Positions 1-9,124 of a stretch of 64,000 nt of DNA are shown here, one piece after another (the first letter of the stretch is position 1; every line of letters starts with the position of its first letter). The notes under the pieces are model-generated. The model saw nothing but the letters and a program-made list of their open reading frames with translations, was not told where the DNA came from and did not search any database. This DNA comes from Prochlorococcus sp. AG-673-L20 (GTDB lineage Bacteria > Cyanobacteriota > Cyanobacteriia > PCC-6307 > Cyanobiaceae): the NCBI GenBank assembly GCA_003211135.1, contig QCTN01000001.1, positions 62,001 through 126,000 of the forward strand, read 5' to 3'. The position numbers and the translations under genes are program-made.

Positions 1-458
1 TATAATGGGCTAAATGTTCTTATATCGGCATCAAATAAGGCAACTACGTCAGATTTTCTTGTCGCAACCCCTATTCCTTGCCAAACTGCCCATCCTTTTC
101 CTGGAGTTCCAAGTAGTTCTAGTCCATTTTTTTCTTGACTTTTTAATAGTTCGATTACAGAGGGTGAATTTGTCCATTGAATATGAACTGGGAATGGCAT
201 TGAATCAAAAAATGACTTTGCAGATTTTACTTGATCTACAGTTTTTGCAGATAGAGCAATAACTAATTCATTTAATCCAGTAAGATTTTTTAAAACTTCT
301 TTAATATCTCTTAGCGCAGGTCGTTCGAACTCTTCATAGAGACAAGGAATTAATATTGCTGTAGGTTTTTTTTTAAGACTTCTATTTAATTCTCTAAGTA
401 AATCCTTAGTGACGCCATATTCATGTATTGTTGTGATTAAACCTTGTTGAAAGTCCAT
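1..458 (-). CDS. gpgS: Glycosyltransferase, probable glucosyl-3-phosphoglycerate synthase (C-terminal part outside window)
   Basis: Reverse-strand frame from ATG at 458 reads MDFQQGLITTIHEYGVTKDLLRELNRSLKKKPTAILIPCLYEEFERPALRDIKEVLKNLTGLNELVIAL...GTPGKGWAVWQGIGVATRKSDVVALFDADIRTF, a GT-A glycosyltransferase with a DAD-type motif; next to GpgP-like, GH13 phosphorylase-like and glycerate kinase-like genes. Confidence 0.78.
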   Translation of the reverse strand, partial: MDFQQGLITTIHEYGVTKDLLRELNRSLKKKPTAILIPCLYEEFERPALRDIKEVLKNLTGLNELVIALSAKTVDQVKSAKSFFDSMPFPVHIQWTNSPSVIELLKSQEKNGLELLGTPGKGWAVWQGIGVATRKSDVVALFDADIRTFSPL

Positions 459-508
459 TTTCTATTTGATGTGCAGAATAGTGTTAATACTTCGATGGTT
501 TTTTCAAA

Positions 509-2278
509 GTGACGCAAATTGATTCAGAGAAAAAATTAGATAGATTAAGACTTTGTAAATTGCTATCAACAATTTATAATGATCATACTACCGAAGAGCT
601 TAACTTTATTTGTAATCAATTATTGCAGATTTTAGATAATTTCTCAGAGAAGTCTCGTTATGAAGAAATAAGTGAAGATAAAAAATGGGACGAATCTTAT
701 GCTGTTCTAATAACCTATGCTGATGGTGTGTACAAAAAAGGAGAAGCTACACTTTTAACGCTTCAAGAATTACTAAGTAAATATTTTGGTAGTTTATCAA
801 AAGTAGTTCATATTCTTCCATTTCTGAAATCAACTAGTGACGGTGGTTTTGCTGTATCAAGTCATAAGTCTTTAGAAGAAAAATTTGGTGGTTGGGAGGA
901 TCTGAAAAGTATTTCTAATAAACATTATTTAATGGCTGATTTAGTTTTAAATCATGTTTCATCATCTCACCCATGGGTTCAGCAATTTATTAAATGCCAA
1001 GAACCCGGATTATCTAATGTCTTTTCTCCTTCACAAGATCTTGATTGGAACAGTGTTATCAGACCAAGGAGTTCATCTCTTTTTTCTCAAATAAATACAG
1101 AGGAAGGACAAAAACAAGTTTGGACAACTTTTGGTCCAGATCAAATTGATTTGAATTGGCTTAATCCCAAAATGACTTTAGAGTTTCTTAACTTGATTAT
1201 TATTTATTTATCAAATGGTATTAATTGGTTGAGACTAGATGCGGTAGGTTTTATTTGGAAGGAACCTGGTACAACATGTTTGCATTTACCAAAAGCACAT
1301 TCAATAGTAAAAATTTTAAGAATATTATTAAACGACCTTATAAAGGATGGCGTATTAATTACTGAAACTAATGTTCCACAGAAGGAAAATCTTTCTTATT
1401 TAATACCAGAAGATGAGGCGGACATGGCTTATAATTTCCCTTTGCCACCGCTTCTTTTAGAAGCAATAATTACTTCAAGAGCAGATATTCTAAATTCTTG
1501 GATTTGTGATTGGCCAGAGTTACCTAAAACTACAACTCTATTTAATTTCACTGCTTCTCATGATGGTGTCGGGTTAAGGGCTTTAGAGGGCCTTATGAAT
1601 GAACAAAGAATTAAAGATTTGTTGATTAATTGTGAGAAAAGAGGGGGTCTAGTAAGTCATAGAAGATTATCAAATGGAGAAGATAAACCATATGAATTAA
1701 ATATTAGTTGGTGGAGCGCAATGGAGGATCCCGGTAGAGATTCAAATCGTTTTCAATATGAAAGATTTTTGTTAACGCAATTACTTGTGATGTCACTAAA
1801 GGGGGTTCCTGCTTTTTATCTGCCAGCATTGCTGGCTTCAGAAAATGATATAAAAAGCTTTTCAATGACAGGACAAAGAAGGGATCTTAATAGGGAAAAA
1901 TTTAAGTTTGAGAAACTTTCTGCTGTTTTTAAAAATCCTGAATCTAATGCTAATAAAAATCTTAAATATCTTAGAAATGCAATGGATGTTAGAGCAAAAT
2001 TACCTCAATTCCATCCTCAGTCTCAGATGGAATGCTTATCTAAAGATAGAGGCGATATTGTTGTAATTAAAAGGGGTATTGGTTCAAAAGCTATTTTTAC
2101 AATTCATAATATGACGGATAATAAAATTAACTATAGATTCAGTGAATATAAATTTGCTAGATTGATTAATAATGATCAGAATATGCGGGATTACCTAACA
2201 TCAAATAAATATAATTCTAATAATATTGAACTTGATCCTTTTCAAGTAATTTGGCTTGGTTTTTTAAAAGATGATTGA
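509..2278 (+). CDS. GH13 sucrose phosphorylase-like enzyme, probable glucosylglycerate phosphorylase
   Basis: 589 aa; GH13 motifs (LVLNHVSSSHPW, WLRLDAVGFIWKE, LITETNVP, NFTASHDGVGLRAL). Specificity inferred from neighbours. Confidence 0.8.
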   Translation: MTQIDSEKKLDRLRLCKLLSTIYNDHTTEELNFICNQLLQILDNFSEKSRYEEISEDKKWDESYAVLITYADGVYKKGEATLLTLQELLSKYFGSLSKVVHILPFLKSTSDGGFAVSSHKSLEEKFGGWEDLKSISNKHYLMADLVLNHVSSSHPWVQQFIKCQEPGLSNVFSPSQDLDWNSVIRPRSSSLFSQINTEEGQKQVWTTFGPDQIDLNWLNPKMTLEFLNLIIIYLSNGINWLRLDAVGFIWKEPGTTCLHLPKAHSIVKILRILLNDLIKDGVLITETNVPQKENLSYLIPEDEADMAYNFPLPPLLLEAIITSRADILNSWICDWPELPKTTTLFNFTASHDGVGLRALEGLMNEQRIKDLLINCEKRGGLVSHRRLSNGEDKPYELNISWWSAMEDPGRDSNRFQYERFLLTQLLVMSLKGVPAFYLPALLASENDIKSFSMTGQRRDLNREKFKFEKLSAVFKNPESNANKNLKYLRNAMDVRAKLPQFHPQSQMECLSKDRGDIVVIKRGIGSKAIFTIHNMTDNKINYRFSEYKFARLINNDQNMRDYLTSNKYNSNNIELDPFQVIWLGFLKDD

Positions 2279-3074
2279 AAATTCTTCCTTGTGGGTAGTT
2301 AGTGATGTTGATGGAACATTAATGGATCATTCTTATGATTTAACTCCAGCAAAAGAAACTATACAATTTCTTCAAGAATTATCTATACCAGTAATACTAT
2401 GTACCAGCAAAACCGCCGCAGAAGTAAAGGTTATTAGAAATGAACTTAATTTAACTGATCCTTATATTGTTGAAAATGGTGCTGCTATCTATGGTGAGTC
2501 TTTAAAGAAGGTTAATGGTGAAATTATTCTTGGAGAAAAATACATAAAACTTGAAAAAATTTTAAGTAGTATTTCTAAGGAAATTAATTATGATTTAGTA
2601 CCACTTAATAACATCTCAGATAAAGAAGCAACAGATCTAACTGGATTAAAAGGAAATTCTCTAAAATTAATGAGGGACAGACACTGGAGTATGCCATTCT
2701 TAAATCCTCCTGAAAGCAAGGAAGAAGAGATTAATATTTGCTGTAGAAGATTTAATGTAGAAATTTTTAGAGGGAATAGGATGAGTCATATGTTGTCAAT
2801 TAATTCAAACAAGGGAAAAGCAATAATTGCCCTAAAGAAATATTCAAATATGTCAAATATTAAAATTATTGGTTTAGGAGACTCTCCTAATGATTTGCCT
2901 TTATTATTAAATTCAGATTACAAAATTGTAATTCCTAGTCCTGTCGGACCAAACTTGAAATTATTAGACAAATTAAATGGGTATAAATTTACTTTAGCTG
3001 GAGAACCAAATGGTTATGGTTGGAAAAGCGAAATTAATAAGTTAATAAAAAAATTAATATTAAACAAACAATGA
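2271..3074 (+). CDS. gpgP: HAD-IIB mannosyl/glucosyl-3-phosphoglycerate phosphatase
   Basis: 267 aa; DVDGTLMDHSYDLTPA, LCTSKTAAEV, GLGDSPNDLPLL motifs; overlaps the upstream ORF by 8 nt. Confidence 0.82.
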   Translation: MIENSSLWVVSDVDGTLMDHSYDLTPAKETIQFLQELSIPVILCTSKTAAEVKVIRNELNLTDPYIVENGAAIYGESLKKVNGEIILGEKYIKLEKILSSISKEINYDLVPLNNISDKEATDLTGLKGNSLKLMRDRHWSMPFLNPPESKEEEINICCRRFNVEIFRGNRMSHMLSINSNKGKAIIALKKYSNMSNIKIIGLGDSPNDLPLLLNSDYKIVIPSPVGPNLKLLDKLNGYKFTLAGEPNGYGWKSEINKLIKKLILNKQ

Positions 3075-4012
3075 GAGATTTAAATATCCAATTTCCTTTG
3101 GATGATTTTGAAAAATTAATTTCTCAAATTGGATGGGAAAAATTGGATGAATGGTTTATGTTTTGGAATCTTAAGAAAGATATACTCTCCATTGATAAAT
3201 ATTGGGATGATAATGTAAATGATGATTGGATTTGGGGACTAGCTTTACCGCTTTTATCACAAGCATATAAATTTAATAAAAATTCTCCTGATCGGAAAAT
3301 AATTGGAATTTCAGCTCTTCCAGGGACTGGTAAAACAACTTTAGGTAAATGGTTGGAGAGTATATCTTTAAAATTAAAATTTAAAATATCTGTTATTTCC
3401 ATTGATGACTTTTATTTACCTTCTAAAGAAATGGAATTAGCTATTAAGAATAATCCATGGAATGTTTCAAGAGGTTTTCCAGGCAGCCATTCGATTGATT
3501 TAATGAAAGATAAATTACTAAAATGGAAAGCTGATGGGCAATTAAACGTCCCTGTTTTTGATAAATCTTTAAGAAATGGTTTAGGGGATAGATCTCATTG
3601 GAAATATGAAGCTCCCGATCTACTTATAATAGAGGGATGGTTTTTAGGTGTGAAACCTTTATCTATAGATTCGGATAATTCTCAGATTATTTCACCACCA
3701 TTAAGTTCTTCAGAGTCCTGTTATAGAGATAATATCCAAAATAATTTAGATCATTACTTAGATATTTGGAGCATGATTGATCAAATTTGGCACTTAAAAC
3801 CTTTGAAATTTGAATATATGAATGAATGGAAGACTAATCAAGAAAACAAAATGTTTGTTAAAAGAGGAAGTTCACTTAAAGATAATAAATTAAGTGATTT
3901 TCTTCGCATGTTAAATGTTTCTATCCCTATTGAAAGTTTTGATCTTATAAGTTCGGATGTTTTGTTATTAATAAATCAAGAGAGAAAATTAATTAGTGTC
4001 GGATTAAATTAA
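3071..4012 (+). CDS. P-loop kinase, probable glycerate kinase
   Basis: 313 aa; Walker A GISALPGTGKTT, SIDDFYLP, LIIEGWFLGV, as in plant-type D-glycerate 3-kinase; ATGA overlap with upstream gene. Confidence 0.75.
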   Translation: MRDLNIQFPLDDFEKLISQIGWEKLDEWFMFWNLKKDILSIDKYWDDNVNDDWIWGLALPLLSQAYKFNKNSPDRKIIGISALPGTGKTTLGKWLESISLKLKFKISVISIDDFYLPSKEMELAIKNNPWNVSRGFPGSHSIDLMKDKLLKWKADGQLNVPVFDKSLRNGLGDRSHWKYEAPDLLIIEGWFLGVKPLSIDSDNSQIISPPLSSSESCYRDNIQNNLDHYLDIWSMIDQIWHLKPLKFEYMNEWKTNQENKMFVKRGSSLKDNKLSDFLRMLNVSIPIESFDLISSDVLLLINQERKLISVGLN

Positions 4013-4035
4013 ATTTTTTTTCGAAAAAAATTTAT
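4011..4035. terminator. AT-rich palindrome after glycerate kinase gene, possible weak terminator
   Basis: aaattttttttcgaaaaaaattta immediately after the stop codon at 4012. Confidence 0.3.
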
Positions 4036-4086
4036 TTAGTAATTTTTTATACATTTTAAATTTAATTCTTTAGTGTTTAATTAATT

Positions 4087-4335
4087 ATGTTTATTAATGT
4101 TCTTTCGATGATTGAGTTTTCTTATAAAAATGAAGGCTCCAGGATGGTTGTTTTGAGGTGTATTGGTCCTTCAAATTTCTTTCTTGAAAGAGTTTTATTT
4201 CCTACTGATATTCTTACTTTTATGGCTCCTAATGATTCTAGAGTTGAAATTTGGGGTAATGAAATGTATGGACCTAAACTAGAGGAGAGGATACGAATTT
4301 CATCTGAGAGTGAGGATGCAACTCTAGTAGCATAA
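4087..4335 (+). CDS. DUF1830-like protein
   Basis: 82 aa ORF; resembles small cyanobacterial DUF1830 proteins. Confidence 0.6.
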   Translation: MFINVLSMIEFSYKNEGSRMVVLRCIGPSNFFLERVLFPTDILTFMAPNDSRVEIWGNEMYGPKLEERIRISSESEDATLVA

Positions 4336-4355
4336 TATTAATTTTTAATTGTCTT

Positions 4356-4379
4356 CGAGTCAGAATTTTTAAAGACTCG
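4356..4379. other. Stem-loop with perfect 6-bp stem (CGAGTC/GACTCG)
   Basis: CGAGTC(4356-4361) agaatttttaaa GACTCG(4374-4379) in the spacer between 4335 and the small ORF at 4426. Confidence 0.45.
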
Positions 4380-4425
4380 TATTATTTTCATTGATATTAT
4401 GGGTCTATATTCTATTGTAATTATA

Positions 4426-4551
4426 ATGAATCAATTTGCATCGTTCGCCATTGGAGGTTTTGTCCCTTCAGCCGCTATTGCAGGAGTTTTAGTTTTAATC
4501 GGTCTTGGAGCGTTTTTTTATCTTGGATTAAAAGGACCAACAGATTATTAA
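4426..4551 (+). CDS. Small single-TM protein, 41 aa
   Basis: Reads MNQFASFAIGGFVPSAAIAGVLVLIGLGAFFYLGLKGPTDY*. Below the 60-aa cutoff of the track. Looks like a photosynthetic or NDH small subunit; not identified. Confidence 0.65.
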   Translation: MNQFASFAIGGFVPSAAIAGVLVLIGLGAFFYLGLKGPTDY

Positions 4552-4586
4552 TTACATTTTAAAATTATTAAATATACTCACTCATA

Positions 4587-4721
4587 ATGGATCTTACTGT
4601 AGTACTTTTTATTGTTAGTTTCCCTTTTGTATTACTGACAGTCTTTTTTGGGACAAAAAATGATTTCTACGAAAGTGAAAATTATAAAGGTGACGGTTGT
4701 GCTCACGATGTGAAAAGATAA
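4587..4721 (+). CDS. Small membrane protein, 44 aa
   Basis: Reads MDLTVVLFIVSFPFVLLTVFFGTKNDFYESENYKGDGCAHDVKR*. Its stop is 2 nt from the convergent ORF end at 4724. Confidence 0.6.
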   Translation: MDLTVVLFIVSFPFVLLTVFFGTKNDFYESENYKGDGCAHDVKR

Positions 4722-4723
4722 TA

Positions 4724-5002
4724 CTATTTAGAAGCACCACCATATATACAAGTCCATTTATTATCAAATTGCCATACAGGAATATAAATTTCTTTAGAAA
4801 TTTTATTGCCCGCTTTTTCACAAGTTTCCATATCTTTCATTGGAATAGTATGCAAAGATGGGCTTGTTATTCCACTTACCTCAGGTCTGCCTCCTGGTCC
4901 TTGTCTGTAAGTTCCAATCACTAGCCAGTAATTTGCTTTAACAGCATCAGTAAAAATAAAAAGACTTACGAAGACTAATATTTTAAAAACAAATTTTTTC
5001 AT
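4724..5002 (-). CDS. Hypothetical secreted protein
   Basis: 92 aa with N-terminal signal-like segment MKKFVFKILVFVSLFIFTDAVKA and two Cys in the mature part. Confidence 0.6.
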   Translation of the reverse strand: MKKFVFKILVFVSLFIFTDAVKANYWLVIGTYRQGPGGRPEVSGITSPSLHTIPMKDMETCEKAGNKISKEIYIPVWQFDNKWTCIYGGASK

Positions 5003-5091
5003 AATATTAATACCTTAGCTTTTCTTCTAATAATGTAAATTGTATTATTTTTAATTGATATTATTATTGGAAATATTTTGAATATAAACTA

Positions 5092-5892
5092 TTGGAATTT
5101 TTAAAGTATATTTTTTATGGAATAATTCAAGGTTTAACAGAATTTATTCCTGTAAGTAGCACTGCTCATTTAAAAATCATATCTCTATTTTTTGGAATTG
5201 ATGATCCTGGTTCCTCTGTTTCTGCAATCATACAAATTGGAAGTGTTTTTGCAATATTTTGGTATTTTAGGAAAAGTATTTTTAATTTCAAAAATAGAAA
5301 CTCTAGAAAATCTAGTTATTCATTTCTGTTTAATAAATTAAATAAATCTATCTTTATAGGTACAATTCCAATTGTTTTTATTGGTGGAATTATAAAGCTA
5401 TTTGTTCCAGGATTTTCGGATTCATTTTTACGTTCAAATCTTTCAATAGCTTTAATATCTATCTTGATGTCTTTAATAATGCTTTTTGCAGATGCTTCGA
5501 TTAATAAATCCATTAATTTAAACAATCATAAATATCAAAATAGTTTATATATAGGTATTGCTCAAGCTTTTGCAATTATTCCAGGAGTATCTCGTTCAGG
5601 AGCAACTATTTCTATGGCTCTTTTATCTGGATGGAATAGAAAAGATGCAGGTAAATTTTCATTCCTTCTTGGTATTCCTGCAATCTCATTAGCAGCTTTT
5701 GTTGAGTTTTGTAGTGCAGTAAATCAATTTTCAAAATTTCCATTTCTTCCTCTTTCTTTTGGATTAATTACAACTTTCTTCTCTTCTTTATTAGCTATTG
5801 ATTTTTTAATAAAGTATCTTTCCACCAATGGACTCAAAATATTTATTTATTACAGATTGGTATTTGGAATTTTGATTATTTTAAATTTATAA
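5092..5892 (+). CDS. uppP: Undecaprenyl-diphosphatase
   Basis: GIIQGLTEFIPVSSTAHL and PGVSRSGATI motifs; TTG start. Confidence 0.92.
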   Translation: MEFLKYIFYGIIQGLTEFIPVSSTAHLKIISLFFGIDDPGSSVSAIIQIGSVFAIFWYFRKSIFNFKNRNSRKSSYSFLFNKLNKSIFIGTIPIVFIGGIIKLFVPGFSDSFLRSNLSIALISILMSLIMLFADASINKSINLNNHKYQNSLYIGIAQAFAIIPGVSRSGATISMALLSGWNRKDAGKFSFLLGIPAISLAAFVEFCSAVNQFSKFPFLPLSFGLITTFFSSLLAIDFLIKYLSTNGLKIFIYYRLVFGILIILNL

Positions 5893-5922
5893 AAATTTAA
5901 ATTAAAAAAATTCAACACTTCT

Positions 5923-6111
5923 ATGTTAGTGTTTTTTAATATAGTTTTTCGAATGATTCATTTTATATCATATCAATTAGGAGAGGTTGAAGTTTCAAAT
6001 CTTACAATCATTATATGTGCAATTTTTTCTTCATTTACTTTTATCGCTGTTGGAATAAGTTCTTATAAGTTGTACAAATCACTAATAAACAAAGACGATA
6101 CTGAATCTTAA
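5923..6111 (+). CDS. Small membrane protein
   Basis: 62 aa with hydrophobic segment. Confidence 0.5.
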   Translation: MLVFFNIVFRMIHFISYQLGEVEVSNLTIIICAIFSSFTFIAVGISSYKLYKSLINKDDTES

Positions 6112-6185
6112 TCGGAACGGCGGGATTTGAACCCACGACCCCCACTACCCCAAAGTGGTGCGCTACCAAGCTGCGCTACGCCCCG
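6112..6185 (-). tRNA. tRNA-Pro (TGG)
   Basis: Reverse complement CGGGGCGTAGCGCAGCTTGGTAGCGCACCACTTTGGGGTAGTGGGGGTCGTGGGTTCAAATCCCGCCGTTCCGA folds as a cloverleaf with anticodon TGG. Confidence 0.95.
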
Positions 6186-6212
6186 TATTTTTACTATAAA
6201 TATAAAAGGCTT

Positions 6213-6944
6213 TTAATTGTTAATATCTATAGGTTTATTGTTAGATCTCAATACACATTTATCGATATCCCAATTAAAGTTATCCCATATTTTTGTTGGA
6301 AGTTTGTAATTACAGTTATTGAAACTTCCTAACTTTACTTTTGTAGGAGATGCCGAACAATATTGCCTACTACCTTCTACCGCTAAATACTGCTGATGAT
6401 ATTCTTCAGCGTAATAATAAGCGTCAATTTTTTTAATCTCTGTTTCTATGATTCCTAAATTATTTTTATAAAGTTCTTTTTGGTAAGCTTCTTTGCTGGA
6501 GTAAATTTTTTCTTTATTACTATCATTTTTATAGTAAATTGTTGATCTATATTGTGTTCCCATATCATTACCTTGCCTATTTTTTTGAGTTGGATTATGA
6601 CATTCCCAGAACATTTTTAATAAATCACTAATATCTATTTCGTTAACATTCCAAACAACCTTAACGACTTCTGCATGACCTGTAATACCAGAGCAGACTT
6701 CATAGTAAGTAGGGTTATTCTTGTCTCCTCCGGCATAACCAACGGAAGTTGTAATAACTCCTGGAAGTTTCCAAAAACATTTTTCTGCACCCCAAAAACA
6801 TCCACATCCAAATACTATTTCATCCTCTTGGGATTTTGGTTCCTCTTTTATATCAGTATTTAATATTCTGTGGAGAAAATTTGTTTCCTTTGCTGAAAGT
6901 GATTCATAGTTTGTCATAAGTTTTTTAAGAAATTCAAACATCAT
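6213..6944 (-). CDS. msrA: Peptide-methionine (S)-S-oxide reductase
   Basis: FGCGCFWGAEKCFWKLPGV, VGYAGGDKNNPTY, GNDMGTQYRSTIYY motifs. Confidence 0.93.
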   Translation of the reverse strand: MMFEFLKKLMTNYESLSAKETNFLHRILNTDIKEEPKSQEDEIVFGCGCFWGAEKCFWKLPGVITTSVGYAGGDKNNPTYYEVCSGITGHAEVVKVVWNVNEIDISDLLKMFWECHNPTQKNRQGNDMGTQYRSTIYYKNDSNKEKIYSSKEAYQKELYKNNLGIIETEIKKIDAYYYAEEYHQQYLAVEGSRQYCSASPTKVKLGSFNNCNYKLPTKIWDNFNWDIDKCVLRSNNKPIDINN

Positions 6945-6972
6945 TAGGTATGCAATTAATTAATACTCTTTT

Positions 6973-8718
6973 TCAACTAACTATTTTATTAGTAGCTATT
7001 TCTCTCTCCCAAAGTTTCTTATATAGTCCATTTGTTGTAATCAAATCTTTATGGATCCCCTCTTGTACAATTTTACCTTGGTCCATTACTAGTACCCTAT
7101 CACATGTTGCCGCCACAGATAATTGATGACTAATCATCAATATAGTTTTACTTTTATTTCCTCTCATCTCCTCGATAATTTTCGCGGCAGTTTTATTATC
7201 TACACTCGCCAACGCATCATCAAGTACTACTACAGAAGCATCAACTAAAAGTGCTCTTCCTAATGCTGTTCTTTGGCGTTGACCACCGCTCAGTGTAATA
7301 CCTCTTTCACCTACAATTGTTTTAAAACCTTCTGGAAAACTATTAATATCATCTATCAATCCTGCGTTTACTGCACTTTTTTTTACTGCATTTCTTGAAG
7401 CTTTTGGATCTCCAAATTTTAAATTTTCAGAAATTGTAGATGTAAATAAAAATGCTTCTTGAGGCACTATAGCAATGTGCTTTCTTAAATCTCTTAATTT
7501 AATATTCTTAATATCAATATCATCTAAAAATAATTGTCCATCAGGTATTTCAATAGTTCTACCTAATGATTTAGCTAAAGTTGTTTTTCCACAGCCTACT
7601 GGACCAACTATCGCAATAAGTTCTCCAGGATTAATTTTGAAATTTAATCTATTTAAGGAGTTGAATTTTGCACCATCGTATTTTATTTTTAAATTCTTTG
7701 CCTCAATTGTACCCTTAACTTTTTTCTTTATGAATTTAGCTTCTGGTTTATCAGTAATTTTTGGATTGTTCTGAAATATCTCTTCAACTCTATCTAGACT
7801 TACTTGTCCTAATTGAAAAGTATTTAATGTAAATCCTAATAGAGCTGTTGGAAATACAAGTCTTTCAACAAATAATATCAATGCAACTAGTCCACCAATT
7901 GTGATAAATCCGTTTTCTAGTTGAGAGGTCCCTAGACCTAAAAGTATCAATAATGAAATTGAAGAAATACCTTGCAATAGAGGGAATAATGTACTTGCTG
8001 TTCTTGCGAGCTTTATAGCTGAATTGCGATAAACTTTATTGTAATTATTAAATTCTTTCTTTTCAGCCTCCTCTTGTGCATAAATTTTTATAGCGCTTAT
8101 CCCTGATAAATCTTCTTGTATTAAATCACTTAGTTTGGAAAGTGATTCTTGTTGAATTTTTCTTTGACTTACCATTCTTCCTCCAAATAAACTAACTATT
8201 ACTAATATCATTGGAAATATCATTAATGCAGCTACTGTCAATGTTTTATTAATCGATAACATTGAAGGAATTGTTAGAGAATAAGCCAGAACGATATTAC
8301 ATAAACTTAAGACTGTAAAACCTAAGAGTCTTCTAATGTTTTCTACATCACTAGTAGCTCTACTAATAATATCTCCACTACCTTTTTTTTGTATCCAATC
8401 AGGATCTTGAATTAGTAAATGGTCAAATAATTTTTGACGAAGATTTACTTCAACTTTTCTTCCTATCCCAAATACAATTTGCCTTGAAAATAATCTTATA
8501 AGACCCATGCATGTTGCTAGAAACATGAGCAATAATGATTTTGATATAACGTAACTTGAGGAAAATCCATCTTTCAGTTGATCAATAATGTTTTTAACTT
8601 CTAAAGGTATTAGAATACTCAAAACATTCACAACTAGGAGAGCGATCCCACCATATAAAAATTCTTTTTTGTAAGGTTTTAAATACTTAAATATGACTTT
8701 TAATTTAAGATTCTTCAT
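6973..8718 (-). CDS. ABC transporter, fused permease/ATPase (multidrug/lipid type)
   Basis: Six-TM exporter domain, Walker A GPVGCGKTT, signature LSGGQRQR. Confidence 0.9.
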   Translation of the reverse strand: MKNLKLKVIFKYLKPYKKEFLYGGIALLVVNVLSILIPLEVKNIIDQLKDGFSSSYVISKSLLLMFLATCMGLIRLFSRQIVFGIGRKVEVNLRQKLFDHLLIQDPDWIQKKGSGDIISRATSDVENIRRLLGFTVLSLCNIVLAYSLTIPSMLSINKTLTVAALMIFPMILVIVSLFGGRMVSQRKIQQESLSKLSDLIQEDLSGISAIKIYAQEEAEKKEFNNYNKVYRNSAIKLARTASTLFPLLQGISSISLLILLGLGTSQLENGFITIGGLVALILFVERLVFPTALLGFTLNTFQLGQVSLDRVEEIFQNNPKITDKPEAKFIKKKVKGTIEAKNLKIKYDGAKFNSLNRLNFKINPGELIAIVGPVGCGKTTLAKSLGRTIEIPDGQLFLDDIDIKNIKLRDLRKHIAIVPQEAFLFTSTISENLKFGDPKASRNAVKKSAVNAGLIDDINSFPEGFKTIVGERGITLSGGQRQRTALGRALLVDASVVVLDDALASVDNKTAAKIIEEMRGNKSKTILMISHQLSVAATCDRVLVMDQGKIVQEGIHKDLITTNGLYKKLWEREIATNKIVS

Positions 8719-8798
8719 TTAAAAATTCCCATATGATTAAGATAATGTTTCATTTTCGAATATGTGAGCTAGTTTGATAAATGATTTCGTTTTTTATT

Positions 8799-9095
8799 AT
8801 GAGCAATGAACAAACTCATCCTTTGCATGCAACTGATAAAAAGATTATAGATTCTCTTATATCTAAGGAGGTACCAGAAGATTTTGACTTGATTAATTTA
8901 GCTAGATTAATTAACAGATACGATAATTTTCCTGGTGAAATCGAGATCAAAGACGATATTGAAAAAACACTTAAATTTTGGAACATAACAAAGGATAATC
9001 TTTTTTTAAAGACTATAAAATTATGGTCAAATAATTTTAGACCTTCAAATACGAATAAGGATTTAGTCGGTTCCGGTTTTGATACTTCTAATTGA
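8799..9095 (+). CDS. DUF3288-like protein
   Basis: MSNEQTHPLHATDKKIIDSLI...INRYDNFPGEIEIKDDIEKTLKFW; start taken at the internal ATG of the 8781 ORF. Confidence 0.6.
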   Translation: MSNEQTHPLHATDKKIIDSLISKEVPEDFDLINLARLINRYDNFPGEIEIKDDIEKTLKFWNITKDNLFLKTIKLWSNNFRPSNTNKDLVGSGFDTSN

Positions 9096-9124
9096 GCTAA
9101 AAACAATAAATTTACTTAAGATAA

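Noticed and set aside
14-262. 82-aa ORF on + strand
   Set aside because: Antisense to the clear glycosyltransferase frame on the minus strand; repetitive Leu/Phe composition of a shadow ORF.
3124-3402. 92-aa minus ORF
   Set aside because: Antisense to the glycerate kinase gene; no independent signal.
4615-4924. ORFs 4615-4821 (-) and 4697-4924 (+)
   Set aside because: Overlap better-supported small ORF 4587-4721 and secreted-protein ORF 4724-5002.
6112-6185. tRNA-Pro as an integration hotspot
   Set aside because: Flanked by ordinary core genes; no integrase, no duplicated tRNA 3' end seen nearby.
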